DNA of 18,071 bases from an uncultured Bacilli bacterium (GTDB taxonomy: Bacteria > Bacillota_I > Bacilli_A > RF39 > UBA660), in contig CAKPEJ010000022.1 of NCBI GenBank assembly GCA_934149325.1, positions 1-18,071 of the forward strand, given 5' to 3'. Every line of letters starts with the position of its first letter. Positions within the stretch are counted from its first letter, which is position 1. The notes under the pieces were generated by a model that worked only from the letters and a program-made list of their open reading frames with translations, did not search any database and was not told the DNA's origin. Below, piece by piece: positions 7,923-15,826 of the stretch. The translations under genes and the position numbers were made by a program.

Positions 7923-10292
7923 TTACAAAAAGTCTAGATTAGTATGTTCCTCTAATTCAACTACATCTTCTTCCTTCATAAAACATATATCTTTATATTT
8001 ACAAAAAGCACATCCTACATTATTTTTTCCAATTCTTTTAGGATTAATATCAAAATTAGCAGATAATATGTTAGAAAAAGCATCATCTATATTATTCTTT
8101 ACAATATTAATTAATTTATCTATTTTTTCTTCTGATAATATTTTAGAATATGCATAAAACCCAGTTTTTCCAAACTTTAATGATTTTATTACTTCACTAT
8201 CTGTATATGAAAAATCAAACTTTGAAATTAAATCTGTTTTATCAACAGTATATCCATTAAGTTTTAAACTTTCTTCTTTTTGTGATATGTAAGTCTTTTT
8301 ACTATCTTTTACTACTTCATTATTAAGTATTTTTTGAAGATAAAAACCAATTACCTCTGCATTTTTAAATAAACCATCTTTAGCTAAATATAAATATACT
8401 GGAAGCTGCATATCAATACCATAAATAGTATTATTTAAATTAGTATGTAACACTCCTGTTTTATAATCAATTATTACCAAATATGTTTTATTATCTTCTT
8501 CTTTATAAAGTAACTTATCAATTATACCCATAAAAGTTAATTTAATATTTCCATCTTTGTTTATATAAACCTTATTTTCATAAAGTGACTTATCAAGACT
8601 ATTAAATTTATTTTGTTTTTTTATTGTATCTATAACAAATTTTAATTCATCTTTTAACTTTTTCATAAAAAATAATTCTTTATTTGTAAATATTGTTTGA
8701 GACATTTTTTCATCAAACTCTTTATCAAAATTAAAATCATCACTAAATGCTTTAGATAAAATATCATGAAATATAGTTCCTATATTTTGCGCGAATGTCT
8801 CTTCAAACTCAGTTATTTTAAGAATATTATTTAAATAATATCTAAAGGCACATCTATTATAATTATCTATACTAGAATATGAAAGTAACAATTTACCATT
8901 TAAACTGTTATTAAATTTTAATTTATCAATACCTTTAAATTTATTATCATATTTTAAATAATTATCTTTTTCTTTATTTGCATATAAAATATCTATTACA
9001 CTATCTTTGGTTCCATATTTTATTAAATCATCTATTTTTTTATATAATAAAAGGTCATTATATTTTAAAGAATAATTATATTTTTTATCTATATTTTTAA
9101 TAACATTTAATTTTAATTCATCAATTAATAAAGATGGCATATATTCCATAAAATTTGTTTTGTTTTTGTATGTTATAAATAAATTTTTTATAGATTTTAT
9201 ATTATTAATAACTACTTTTTTTTCTATAGAATTCTTTTTATATGACATTTCTAAACCTAATAAATCTTTTTCATTGTCTGATAAATAATCTTCATCTTTA
9301 TAAATAATAGGTATATTACCCATATTAAATCCTAACAAGAATACATAGTCATCATCATTAAATATATTATCTTTTAAATCAACAATATTAACAGCATTTT
9401 CATATTCATCATTTTTTATATATATCTTTTTAAATTCATTTGTTAATATATTAATTAAAATATCTTTTTCCTTAACAAAATTATAGGTATTTAATATTTT
9501 GATTATTTGATCAACTATATATTTATTATTTGATACACTAGTATCATATTTATTTATTATAAAATCAATACTTTTTTCTATTTCATTATTTTTTAAAGAT
9601 TTTATAAAATCTTTAAATATTAAACTTGATTTTATACTCTTATTATTTTTTATATTTATTGGAATATTGAATATATTAAACATTCTTTTTAAATCATTTT
9701 CATATTCACTAGTAACGTTACATAATTTTATATTATTTATATTTACGCCTTTTTTTATAAGATGAATTATATTTGTTAATACAAAATATAATTCATCTTC
9801 TATATTATTAAACTCATATACATCATGATTAAAATTAGAATATTCTTTTTTTATTATTTTATAATTATCTATTTTTTTTAACATTTTCAAGCTATAATTA
9901 TCTATATAATCATATCCATATATTACTACTTTTTTTTCCTTTAATAACCCAAATATATTTTTATCATAAATTAACAAATTATTTTCATCTAATTCATTTT
10001 TTATATTTTTTAATTTTTCTATTTTATTTGATGAAACATTTATATCGTTAACATACTTTATATTATTTAAATACATTAATGCGACATCATAATTCATATC
10101 ATATTTTTTTATTAAATAATAAATTGATTCTTCAGAATACTTAAATGTAATAGAATTAATTAGTTCTTCTAAAGACATTATTTTTATATTAAAAATATTT
10201 TCAAATTCATTTAATTTTAGTAGAACTTGTTTTTTTATAGTATTAGGTATAACTAAAACTATATTATCTTGTATAAATGTTTCAAAATGCAT
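7923..10292 (-). CDS. addB: ATP-dependent helicase/nuclease subunit B, reduced form
   Basis: AddB partners AddA in break processing and supplies the second nuclease and the iron-sulfur cluster. At 789 residues it is far shorter than B. subtilis AddB (about 1,170). The C-terminal half is well kept: LLLSYSSIDNYNRCAFRYYL with C481, H509 in GTIFHDIL, D592 in GIID, D609-Y-K611 in the DYKTG motif, then C761, C764 and C770. The four cysteines match the iron-sulfur staple. The N-terminus starts at DNIVLVIPN, where family members have VLLLVPEQ, and no Walker A motif precedes it. ATG at 10292 follows AGGTGAT; an in-frame TAG just upstream rules out a longer form. Identity is clear from the C-terminal half, its AddA partner nearby, and RecA in the same region. 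Confidence 0.9.
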   Translation of the reverse strand: MHFETFIQDNIVLVIPNTIKKQVLLKLNEFENIFNIKIMSLEELINSITFKYSEESIYYLIKKYDMNYDVALMYLNNIKYVNDINVSSNKIEKLKNIKNELDENNLLIYDKNIFGLLKEKKVVIYGYDYIDNYSLKMLKKIDNYKIIKKEYSNFNHDVYEFNNIEDELYFVLTNIIHLIKKGVNINNIKLCNVTSEYENDLKRMFNIFNIPINIKNNKSIKSSLIFKDFIKSLKNNEIEKSIDFIINKYDTSVSNNKYIVDQIIKILNTYNFVKEKDILINILTNEFKKIYIKNDEYENAVNIVDLKDNIFNDDDYVFLLGFNMGNIPIIYKDEDYLSDNEKDLLGLEMSYKKNSIEKKVVINNIKSIKNLFITYKNKTNFMEYMPSLLIDELKLNVIKNIDKKYNYSLKYNDLLLYKKIDDLIKYGTKDSVIDILYANKEKDNYLKYDNKFKGIDKLKFNNSLNGKLLLSYSSIDNYNRCAFRYYLNNILKITEFEETFAQNIGTIFHDILSKAFSDDFNFDKEFDEKMSQTIFTNKELFFMKKLKDELKFVIDTIKKQNKFNSLDKSLYENKVYINKDGNIKLTFMGIIDKLLYKEEDNKTYLVIIDYKTGVLHTNLNNTIYGIDMQLPVYLYLAKDGLFKNAEVIGFYLQKILNNEVVKDSKKTYISQKEESLKLNGYTVDKTDLISKFDFSYTDSEVIKSLKFGKTGFYAYSKILSEEKIDKLINIVKNNIDDAFSNILSANFDINPKRIGKNNVGCAFCKYKDICFMKEEDVVELEEHTNLDFL

Positions 10293-10309
10293 TATTATCA
10301 CCTAAAAAT

Positions 10310-10338
10310 ATTATATCATTAATTTAAAAAAAACACTT
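10310..10338 (-). promoter_or_regulatory. Possible short-leader promoter of addB
   Basis: TATAAT (10310-10315) lies six bases from the AGGTG of the addB ribosome binding site. AAGTGT (10333-10338) sits exactly 17 bases upstream in place of a -35 box. The same AAGTGT-N17-TATAAT arrangement precedes the micro-gene at 15916. A start here would leave a leader beginning at the ribosome binding site. Confidence 0.35.
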
Positions 10339-10353
10339 TAAAATTATGTTTAT
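10328..10353 (-). terminator. Weak possible terminator after the DUF421 gene
   Basis: On the minus strand AAAATAAACA can pair with TGTTTTTTTT with one mismatch, and the T-run doubles as U-tract. The stem is almost all A-T and the loop about 10 bases, so partial read-through into addB is likely even if it works. Confidence 0.3.
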
Positions 10354-10359
10354 TTTTAA

Positions 10360-11070
10360 TTATTCTAATATTTCTAAAGCTCTTTCTTCTACTTTTCTAT
10401 CATATATATTAAGCTTATCATTTATATCTACTGTCGCAAGAAGTATTTCATCAGCTTCTTTGCCTCTAACTTTTAATTCATGAAGTAGCCATTTTTCATC
10501 TTTATTTATACTAATTAAATTATCAATCATTATATTCCCATCTATAATAACATTTGCACACAATCCTTGTTTTTCATCTTTTAACTTCATATCCTTTATG
10601 GTTACAGGCTTGTACAATCCTTTTGGTAAAAAGCTTACATTTCCTGTTGCTTCTAAAACTGCGAATTCTATTTCACTTATATCAAAATAACCATTACTTC
10701 TTGCCTCTTCAAGTAAGTCGTTAACATCAAATTTTGTTTTTTTCATATTTTCATGCATAAGATGTCCATGCTGAATTAATACAGTTGGAACACCTACAAA
10801 AAATTTTCTTATCTTCATACTCTTCATAGTTAAAAATGAAATAAAATAACCTATCATTCCAAATACTATTATTGCACACATTGCATTTAAGAATTCTTCT
10901 TCTAAATTAATTGACATATCAGATGCAAAATTTCCCATAGATATTCCAAGAACATATTCAAACAAACTTAGTTCTGAAACTTGTTTTTTTCCTAATAATT
11001 TTGCTACTAAAAATAATGTTGTTATTGCTAAAACACTTCTATATGTTATTTTAACTAATTCGAAATCCAT
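10360..11070 (-). CDS. DUF421 (YetF/YkjA-family) membrane protein
   Basis: A 236-residue protein with an N-terminal membrane part (hydrophobic segments at about 10-27, 38-55 and 62-85) and a cytoplasmic C-terminal domain. The phrases VAKLLGKKQVSELSLFEYVL, GVPTVLIQHGHLMHENMKK and SNGYFDISEIEFAVLEATG are typical of DUF421. The family's biochemical role is not established; Bacillus relatives of YetF have been linked to spore membrane function. ATG at 11070 follows AGGTGAAGA; the GTG at 11079 belongs to that ribosome binding site. It is 35 bases downstream of the CmpB-family gene and probably shares its transcript. Confidence 0.88.
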   Translation of the reverse strand: MDFELVKITYRSVLAITTLFLVAKLLGKKQVSELSLFEYVLGISMGNFASDMSINLEEEFLNAMCAIIVFGMIGYFISFLTMKSMKIRKFFVGVPTVLIQHGHLMHENMKKTKFDVNDLLEEARSNGYFDISEIEFAVLEATGNVSFLPKGLYKPVTIKDMKLKDEKQGLCANVIIDGNIMIDNLISINKDEKWLLHELKVRGKEADEILLATVDINDKLNIYDRKVEERALEILE

Positions 11071-11105
11071 ATTCTTCACCTAAAAATAGTATTTGCTTTT
11101 TATTT

Positions 11106-11750
11106 TTATTTTATACTTATATTAGGAAATGCTGAAACAATTCTTCTCCTTGGATAATTTTTACCTAATAAAACTTCTTTTACAAGTTCAGTTATTTGTT
11201 CAGTATTATCTTTTTTTATTTCATTAACAGTTCCTTTTAAACTATTAATTATTATAAATGACAAAATAGAATCAATTAAAAATAGTATAAACAATATAAT
11301 TGTAATTATCGTAAGTAGTGTTCCATTAATAGATTTAAAAAAATTAACCAGAAAAGGATCAACATAATACATTGCGATTAAGCCTGCAAATCCAAAAAAA
11401 ATAGTTGCAACAATACATATTCTTCCATTTATATTTCCTTTTTTTTTAGAATAATCCCACCATCTTGCATGAAATATTTTCTCCATAAAAAAGCTTGTTA
11501 CATATTCTAAAGAAGAAAATAATATTATACACAGTATAAAAAGTAAAATTATATTATTAGTAAATCCTCTTAATAATACAGTCATAAGTACAGCACCTAC
11601 TCCATATATTGGAATCCATGGACCTATTAAAAAACCTCTATTTATCATTTTCTTTGATGTCACTAAATTTTTAATAACCTCGTAACACCACCCTAAAAAA
11701 GAATAGAATATAAATATCAAAAATAATATTCTTATATCATAATTACTCAT
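11106..11750 (-). CDS. CmpB-family ('ABC-transporter type IV') membrane protein
   Basis: A 214-residue protein with about five membrane segments (about 7-24, 38-60, 66-86, 108-130, 142-168). Family phrases are FYSFLGWCYEVI near the start, MINRGFLIGPWIPIYGVGA, SSLEYVTSFFMEKIFHARWWDYS and GNINGRICI. Databases name the family a putative ABC transporter permease, but I see no ATPase gene beside it, so transport is not shown. After the last membrane segment a charged helix (about 170-195) leads to a short basic tail. ATG at 11750 follows GGTGAT. It lies 13 bases after the lipid kinase gene, indicating one operon. Confidence 0.85.
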   Translation of the reverse strand: MSNYDIRILFLIFIFYSFLGWCYEVIKNLVTSKKMINRGFLIGPWIPIYGVGAVLMTVLLRGFTNNIILLFILCIILFSSLEYVTSFFMEKIFHARWWDYSKKKGNINGRICIVATIFFGFAGLIAMYYVDPFLVNFFKSINGTLLTIITIILFILFLIDSILSFIIINSLKGTVNEIKKDNTEQITELVKEVLLGKNYPRRRIVSAFPNISIK

Positions 11751-11763
11751 TTAATCACCATTA

Positions 11764-12684
11764 TTATTTATTAACAAATAATTTATTTATATTCTTTTTT
11801 GGAATCAAAACATTTATTTCATTATTAACGTATATATTTATTTTGTTTTCTTTAATTTTTAATTCTTCTCCATCTGCGCACCATGAATAATTATTATTAG
11901 ACATTTCAATTTTTAAACTATCTACTCTATAATATTCAGAATCTGGTAATTGTTCTATTCCCTTAAATTTTAATAAACATAGATTTTTTATAAGATTTAG
12001 TTTTGATTTTATAGCAAAAAATACAACCTCAAACTTTTTATCATCTAGTTTTACATCATCATATATATTTTCGATACCTGCGATATGATTACTATTTGTA
12101 ATAAAAATAAATGAATATTTACCAGTATGAACTATATTATTTATTTCATATTTAACATCATATAACTTAATTCTTCCTTTTAACTCTCTTAAAGCATTAA
12201 TAATGTAAGCTAAATGTCCATATTTTTCTTTTAATCGTTTTGATGTTGTATAACTAATATCAACAAAATTTCCAAAACCTAAAAAGTATATAAACGGAGA
12301 ATTATTTACGATACATACATCGATATTTTTAATTGTACCTGTAAGTAAATTTTCTAAATTTTCTAAAATATTACCGTCTAAGCCATACATTTTACCTACA
12401 TCATTTGTTGTTCCAAGAGGTAAATTTGATACTAACAATTTATTTTTTCTTTTTAAATTACCACTAATTACCTCATGAAAAGTACCATCTCCACCAGCAG
12501 ATATTACTAAATCAATATCATCATTTAAATCCTTTACTATTTTTATTGCATGACCTTTTCTTTTAGTAAATATTATTTCTAATTCATAATCATATTTTTT
12601 TATTATATTTTTAATATCTTTTATTAATTCTTCTGTCTTTACTTTTCCACTTTTTGCATTAAAAATCATTACACATTTTTTCAT
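11764..12684 (-). CDS. Diacylglycerol kinase family lipid kinase (DgkB/YegS type)
   Basis: A 306-residue cytosolic or membrane-associated kinase that probably phosphorylates diacylglycerol or a related lipid, feeding phosphatidic acid back into phospholipid synthesis. The N-terminal catalytic domain has FNAKSGK (8-14), the nucleotide loop SAGGDGTFHE (62-71) and PLGTTND (89-95). The C-terminal beta domain carries ADGE with D271, the position expected for the catalytic acid in DgkB. I chose ATG at 12684, six bases after a GAGTGAT site; a GTG at 12696 would add SDY residues but lies in that site. It heads a tight cluster with the CmpB and DUF421 genes. It could act on another lipid, as members of this fold differ in substrate. 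Confidence 0.88.
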   Translation of the reverse strand: MKKCVMIFNAKSGKVKTEELIKDIKNIIKKYDYELEIIFTKRKGHAIKIVKDLNDDIDLVISAGGDGTFHEVISGNLKRKNKLLVSNLPLGTTNDVGKMYGLDGNILENLENLLTGTIKNIDVCIVNNSPFIYFLGFGNFVDISYTTSKRLKEKYGHLAYIINALRELKGRIKLYDVKYEINNIVHTGKYSFIFITNSNHIAGIENIYDDVKLDDKKFEVVFFAIKSKLNLIKNLCLLKFKGIEQLPDSEYYRVDSLKIEMSNNNYSWCADGEELKIKENKINIYVNNEINVLIPKKNINKLFVNK

Positions 12685-12710
12685 ATAATCACTCACAGTC
12701 TAACATATTT

Positions 12711-12739
12711 ATTATACTTATATTGTGGAAAAATAGATA
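12711..12739 (-). promoter_or_regulatory. Possible promoter of the lipid kinase operon
   Basis: TATAAT at 12711-12716 with a poor -35 (TATCTA) 17 bases upstream lies between the recA terminator and the kinase start. A promoter is expected here because a terminator ends the recA transcript just upstream. Confidence 0.4.
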
Positions 12740-12757
12740 AAATTTATATCAATTTTA

Positions 12758-12785
12758 CAAAAAAAATGCATTATTTTGCATTTTT
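12758..12785 (-). terminator. recA intrinsic terminator overlapping its stop codon
   Basis: On the minus strand AAAAATGCA (12777-12785) pairs with TGCATTTTT (12762-12770) around a 6-base loop that holds the recA TAA. The stem runs into a T-run of eight. Confidence 0.8.
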
Positions 12786-13781
12786 CTTCTTACCAATATT
12801 ATGAAATTCTCTAACTTTTTCTTCAAGTTCATTTGATAATTCTTTATTTTCTTTTAGTAAAGCTTTAACAGTTTCTTTTCCTTGACCTAATTTATTTCCA
12901 CCATATGAATACCAAGATCCACTCTTTTCAATTATTTTAGCTTCTGTTGCTAAATCAATTATTTCAGCTTCTTTACTTATTCCTTCCCCATACATTATCT
13001 CTAAAGTTGCAACTTTAAATGGAGGAGCAACTTTATTTTTTACTATTTTAACATTTGTTCTATTTCCTATAATGTTGTCACCTTGTTTAATTTGTTCACT
13101 ACGTCTTACATCCATTCTTATTGTTGAATAAAATTTTAAAGCTCTTCCTCCTGGTGTAGTTTCAGGATTTCCAAATAATACACCTACTTTTTCTCTTAAT
13201 TGATTAATAAATATTGCAATTGTATTAGTTTTATTAATTGTACCTGACAATTTTCTAAGTGCTTGGCTCATTAATCTTGCTTGAAGACCAACATGTGAAT
13301 CACCCATTTCACCATCTATTTCTGCTTGTGGAACTAAAGCAGCAACTGAATCTATTACAACAATATTAATTGCCTCACTTCTAACAAGTGCTTCACATAT
13401 TTCTAATGCTTGTTCTCCTGTATCTGGTTGTGATAATAAAAGTTCATCAATATTAACTCCTAAATTATGTGCATAAACTGGATCAAGTGCATGTTCTGCA
13501 TCTATAAATGCTGCTCTTCCTCCAGCTTTTTGAATTTCTGCTATTGCATGAAGGGCAAATGTTGTTTTACCTGATGATTCAGGACCATATATTTCAATTA
13601 TTCTCCCCTTTGGATAACCACCTACTCCAAGAGCAATATCTAAAGTTAATGACCCACTTGGTGAAACATCTATTTCTCTATTTGCTTCTTCACCTAATTT
13701 CATTACAGCACCTTTACCAAATTGTTTTTCTATATCTAAAAGTACTTGTTCTAGCACTTTATCTTTTTCATTTGCTTTCAT
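12771..13781 (-). CDS. recA: Recombinase RecA
   Basis: RecA forms filaments on single-stranded DNA, pairs and exchanges strands, and triggers LexA self-cleavage. The 336-residue protein has Walker A GPESSGKTT (66-74), the phrase VVIDSVAALVPQAEIDGE leading into loop 1 (GDSHVGLQARLMSQALRKL), and loop 2 (INQLREKVGVLFGNPETTPGG). The C-terminal tail is short but normal for the group. ATG at 13781 follows a perfect AAGGAGGA; the upstream in-frame codons to 13823 are leader, not protein. An SOS box and a well-formed promoter lie upstream and a terminator overlaps the stop, so recA appears to be its own unit downstream of rodZ-pgsA. In B. subtilis cinA sits between pgsA and recA; it is absent here. 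Confidence 0.99.
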   Translation of the reverse strand: MKANEKDKVLEQVLLDIEKQFGKGAVMKLGEEANREIDVSPSGSLTLDIALGVGGYPKGRIIEIYGPESSGKTTFALHAIAEIQKAGGRAAFIDAEHALDPVYAHNLGVNIDELLLSQPDTGEQALEICEALVRSEAINIVVIDSVAALVPQAEIDGEMGDSHVGLQARLMSQALRKLSGTINKTNTIAIFINQLREKVGVLFGNPETTPGGRALKFYSTIRMDVRRSEQIKQGDNIIGNRTNVKIVKNKVAPPFKVATLEIMYGEGISKEAEIIDLATEAKIIEKSGSWYSYGGNKLGQGKETVKALLKENKELSNELEEKVREFHNIGKKKNAK

Positions 13782-13811
13782 TTTTATATCCTCCTTACTG
13801 AATACATTTCT

Positions 13812-13840
13812 ATTATAAAACAAAAAAAATAATATTGCAA
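13812..13840 (-). promoter_or_regulatory. recA promoter
   Basis: TTGCAA (13835-13840) and a consensus TATAAT (13812-13817) on the minus strand are 17 bases apart. The start point falls near 13805, about 24 bases before the recA ATG. Confidence 0.75.
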
Positions 13841-13848
13841 GTATTTTT

Positions 13849-13862
13849 CAAACAATTGTTCG
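13849..13862 (-). promoter_or_regulatory. LexA/DinR SOS box of recA
   Basis: On the minus strand the site reads CGAACAATTGTTTG. It fits the Bacillus SOS consensus CGAACRNRYGTTYG at 13 of 14 positions. It lies nine bases upstream of the recA -35 box, so repression by LexA and induction on DNA damage are inferred. No lexA gene is in the window. Confidence 0.78.
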
Positions 13863-13904
13863 ATATAATTACATATTATTTTTTTCTATAATTAATTTTT
13901 TGTT

Positions 13905-13938
13905 ATATTAAAAGGGATTTTTTACATATAATCCCTTT
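13905..13938 (-). terminator. Terminator after pgsA
   Basis: AAAGGGATT (13911-13919) pairs with AATCCCTTT (13930-13938), with a 10-base loop. On the minus strand the stem is followed by TTTAATAT, a short and imperfect U-tract, so termination may be partial. Confidence 0.6.
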
Positions 13939-13943
13939 CTAAA

Positions 13944-14543
13944 TTAATCTTTTATATACTTTTTATATATATTATAATACTCTATTCCAGATACTACTGA
14001 TAATACTGTCGCTGTTATCAAGAAAAAATCATCTAAAGCAATATTATATAATCCCATTGGAAAATTTCCAAATAACTTTAATGATAAACCTATCATTAAA
14101 AAGGCTGTTTTAAATTTTCCTGTTTTTATAGCAGCTACAACATCACCATTATTACCTGCTATCATCTTTATAGTGTTTACAACTGTATCTCTTAAAACAA
14201 GAATAACAGGTATAACTGGTGTAATATATCCTTGTCCACATAATATAATTAGAATTGAATTAACTAATATTTTATCAGCTATTGCATCTAATACTTTTCC
14301 TGTATTAGTAACTAAATTATATTTTCTTGCAATATAACCATCTAAAAAATCAGTTATTGATGCAATTATAAATAAAATTCCTGATATTACTAACTTCATA
14401 TCTAAAACAATAACTCCACCAACTAAATATTTTGGAAAAGTAATGTTTATCATGTTAAATGGAAATAATAATAAAATAATAATTATAATTGATAATATTA
14501 TTCTAAATATTGTTAATTTATTTGGTAAATTCTTATCTTTCAT
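13944..14543 (-). CDS. pgsA: CDP-diacylglycerol--glycerol-3-phosphate 3-phosphatidyltransferase
   Basis: PgsA makes phosphatidylglycerol phosphate from CDP-diacylglycerol and glycerol 3-phosphate in the cytoplasmic membrane, the committed step to phosphatidylglycerol. The 199-residue protein is mostly hydrophobic. The CDP-alcohol phosphotransferase signature is complete: D65, D68-G69, A72-R73, G82, D86 and D90, with the spacing D-G-x2-A-R-x8-G-x3-D-x3-D. The N-terminal NLPNKLTIFRI is typical. ATG at 14543 follows TAGGTG, whose TAG is the stop of rodZ, so the two genes are tightly coupled. The rodZ-pgsA order matches the ymfM-pgsA pair of Bacillus. Confidence 0.95.
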   Translation of the reverse strand: MKDKNLPNKLTIFRIILSIIIIILLLFPFNMINITFPKYLVGGVIVLDMKLVISGILFIIASITDFLDGYIARKYNLVTNTGKVLDAIADKILVNSILIILCGQGYITPVIPVILVLRDTVVNTIKMIAGNNGDVVAAIKTGKFKTAFLMIGLSLKLFGNFPMGLYNIALDDFFLITATVLSVVSGIEYYNIYKKYIKD

Positions 14544-14552
14544 TTAAAACAC

Positions 14553-15029
14553 CTACTCTTTTAAATAACTTACCTTTAAGTTACTGCTTTCTCTATTATT
14601 TGTTATTGTACTATTATAATAAAATATAGCAACTGCTGTTAATACTAATACAACAATTATTGAAATTAATACAATTATTACTGTATTATTCTTTTTTTCT
14701 GTCATTGTATATGGTGAAATAATTTTATCATCTTGATTTTTTTCCTTTATTTTACTTGCCTTTTGTATATCATCAAGAGGTATTTTTGAAGTTGATTCAA
14801 ATACATAATCATTAAATTCATCAATTATTTCATCTGAATCAAACCCTAAATATTTAGCATAATCACCAACTATACATTTTAATATAAAAATATCTTTAAA
14901 GTTTTTAAAATTTCCTTGTTCAATTGCTTCAAGTTGAGAAACATTATAATTTAAATCTTCTGCAGCTTCATTTAAAGATACTCCTGATTCTATTCTTTTT
15001 TTTGAAAGTTTTTCGCCTATTTCTTTCAA
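14553..15029 (-). CDS. rodZ: Short RodZ-like protein (helix-turn-helix plus one membrane segment)
   Basis: RodZ links MreB filaments to the membrane elongation complex. This protein has 158 residues: a RodZ/YmfM-type helix-turn-helix domain (about 1-70, with GVSLNEAAEDLNYNVSQLEAIEQGN), a charged linker and one membrane helix (about 114-138). Only about 20 residues follow, so the extracellular beta domain of full-length RodZ (Bacillus YmfM is near 290 residues) is missing. The start is TTG at 15029, eight to nine bases after GGAGTG; no ATG fits. The gene follows rnpB by about 30 bases and precedes pgsA with overlapping stop and ribosome binding site. The name rests on domain layout and neighbours. 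Confidence 0.83.
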   Translation of the reverse strand: MKEIGEKLSKKRIESGVSLNEAAEDLNYNVSQLEAIEQGNFKNFKDIFILKCIVGDYAKYLGFDSDEIIDEFNDYVFESTSKIPLDDIQKASKIKEKNQDDKIISPYTMTEKKNNTVIIVLISIIVVLVLTAVAIFYYNSTITNNRESSNLKVSYLKE

Positions 15030-15060
15030 GTTTATTCACTCCTTTATTAACATAAAAAAA

Positions 15061-15425
15061 TAATAATTTTTAATAAGCCATGTTTTGTACCTATAAAATA
15101 GGTGGTAAACATTTATCTATGATTAACTCATCCTTTATTTGGTTCATTTTCCTCCTAAAGGTTCCCCTACCAAAATTTGGGTTTCTCGCTTGCGGGGTTT
15201 ACCAAACGTTTCACTCTTTTCTTTTCAAAAAAGATTCGTCACTGTGGCACTTTATGATTACTATATCCGTAGATAATCCTTAGGATACCTCATCGCCGTT
15301 AGCTAAAAAGCTACTATAAGTTATTTATTCCTTATACACAAACACTACTATCATCTCAGAATAGTGCGAGCATGGACTTTCCTCTACGCTTTAAAAAAAC
15401 GCAGCGTTTACCTAAAAAATTATTA
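15061..15425 (-). ncRNA. rnpB: RNase P RNA, Bacillus (B) type
   Basis: The catalytic RNA that trims 5' ends of pre-tRNAs. On the minus strand the conserved blocks appear in order: GAGGAAAGTCCATGCTCGC, GTAGTGTTTGTG, AAAGTGCCACAGTGACGAA, GGTAAACCCCGCAAGCGAG, AAACCCAAATTTTGGTAGGG, ATAGATAAATGTTTACCACC and ACAAAACATGGCTTA. The order and wording follow B. subtilis P RNA closely. The end helix P1 can be drawn as AATAATTTTT (15415-15424) pairing with AAAAATTATT (15062-15071). That places the 5' end on the gpsB stop codon and gives about 365 bases. A U-tract follows P1. The gpsB-rnpB order is the same in Bacillus. Exact ends are predicted, not measured. Confidence 0.95.
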
Positions 15426-15752
15426 ATTATCTGATTCTTTACCATATATAATATTTTCTAATTGTGAAATTCTTCTTAGTAAATCTACATTAGTAACTTC
15501 TCTGTCACTATTTTTTACTATATTCATATTAGCTTTAGCATTTCTTAACTTATACTTTAAATCTAATATTTCATTATTCAATTCACCATTTTGAACTTCA
15601 AGTTCTTTGATTTTTTTATTAAAAGCATAATAATCATTAATAACCATATCTAGAACTTTATCTACTTCTTGAGGTCGATATCCTCTAGCATCAATTTTAA
15701 AATCCCAATTTAAAATCATATCAGGAGTCAATACTATTTCCTCATTTTTCAT
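15423..15752 (-). CDS. gpsB: Cell-cycle protein GpsB
   Basis: GpsB is a small DivIVA-like adaptor that shuttles PBP1 and other wall enzymes between side wall and septum. The 109-residue protein has the membrane-binding N-terminal domain (LTPDMILNWDFKIDARGYRP, then QEVDKVLDMVINDY), a coiled coil (about 40-75) and the conserved C-terminal helix NVDLLRRISQLENIIYG (about 88-104). It is slightly longer than the 98-residue Bacillus protein. ATG at 15752 follows AGAGGTGAT. It has its own strong promoter. Its likely partner, the class A PBP, is encoded divergently with recU, as in Bacillus, and its stop codon overlaps the start of rnpB. Confidence 0.93.
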   Translation of the reverse strand: MKNEEIVLTPDMILNWDFKIDARGYRPQEVDKVLDMVINDYYAFNKKIKELEVQNGELNNEILDLKYKLRNAKANMNIVKNSDREVTNVDLLRRISQLENIIYGKESDN

Positions 15753-15776
15753 ACTTATATCACCTCTAGTAATAAC

Positions 15777-15805
15777 ATTATCACAAAAAAAGATACTTTT
15801 GTCAA
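15777..15805 (-). promoter_or_regulatory. gpsB promoter
   Basis: A consensus TTGACA (15800-15805) and GATAAT (15777-15782) on the minus strand are 17 bases apart. Initiation is expected near 15770, about 18 bases before the gpsB ATG. This is the best-matching promoter in the window and may also supply rnpB. Confidence 0.8.
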
Positions 15806-15826
15806 TTTACAACAATTTACTGATAT

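Noticed and set aside
10292..10301. GTG starts three codons upstream of ATG in addB, addA, DUF421 and the hypothetical gene
   Set aside because: In each case the GTG is the tail of an AGGTG ribosome binding site with the ATG at normal spacing, so the longer starts are artefacts.
13508..13801. Plus-strand open frame of 97 codons opposite recA
   Set aside because: It is the antisense of recA, is Leu-rich as expected of such a shadow, and has no initiation signal.
15080..15283. Plus-strand open frame of 67 codons
   Set aside because: It lies opposite the RNase P RNA gene, a common false protein call.
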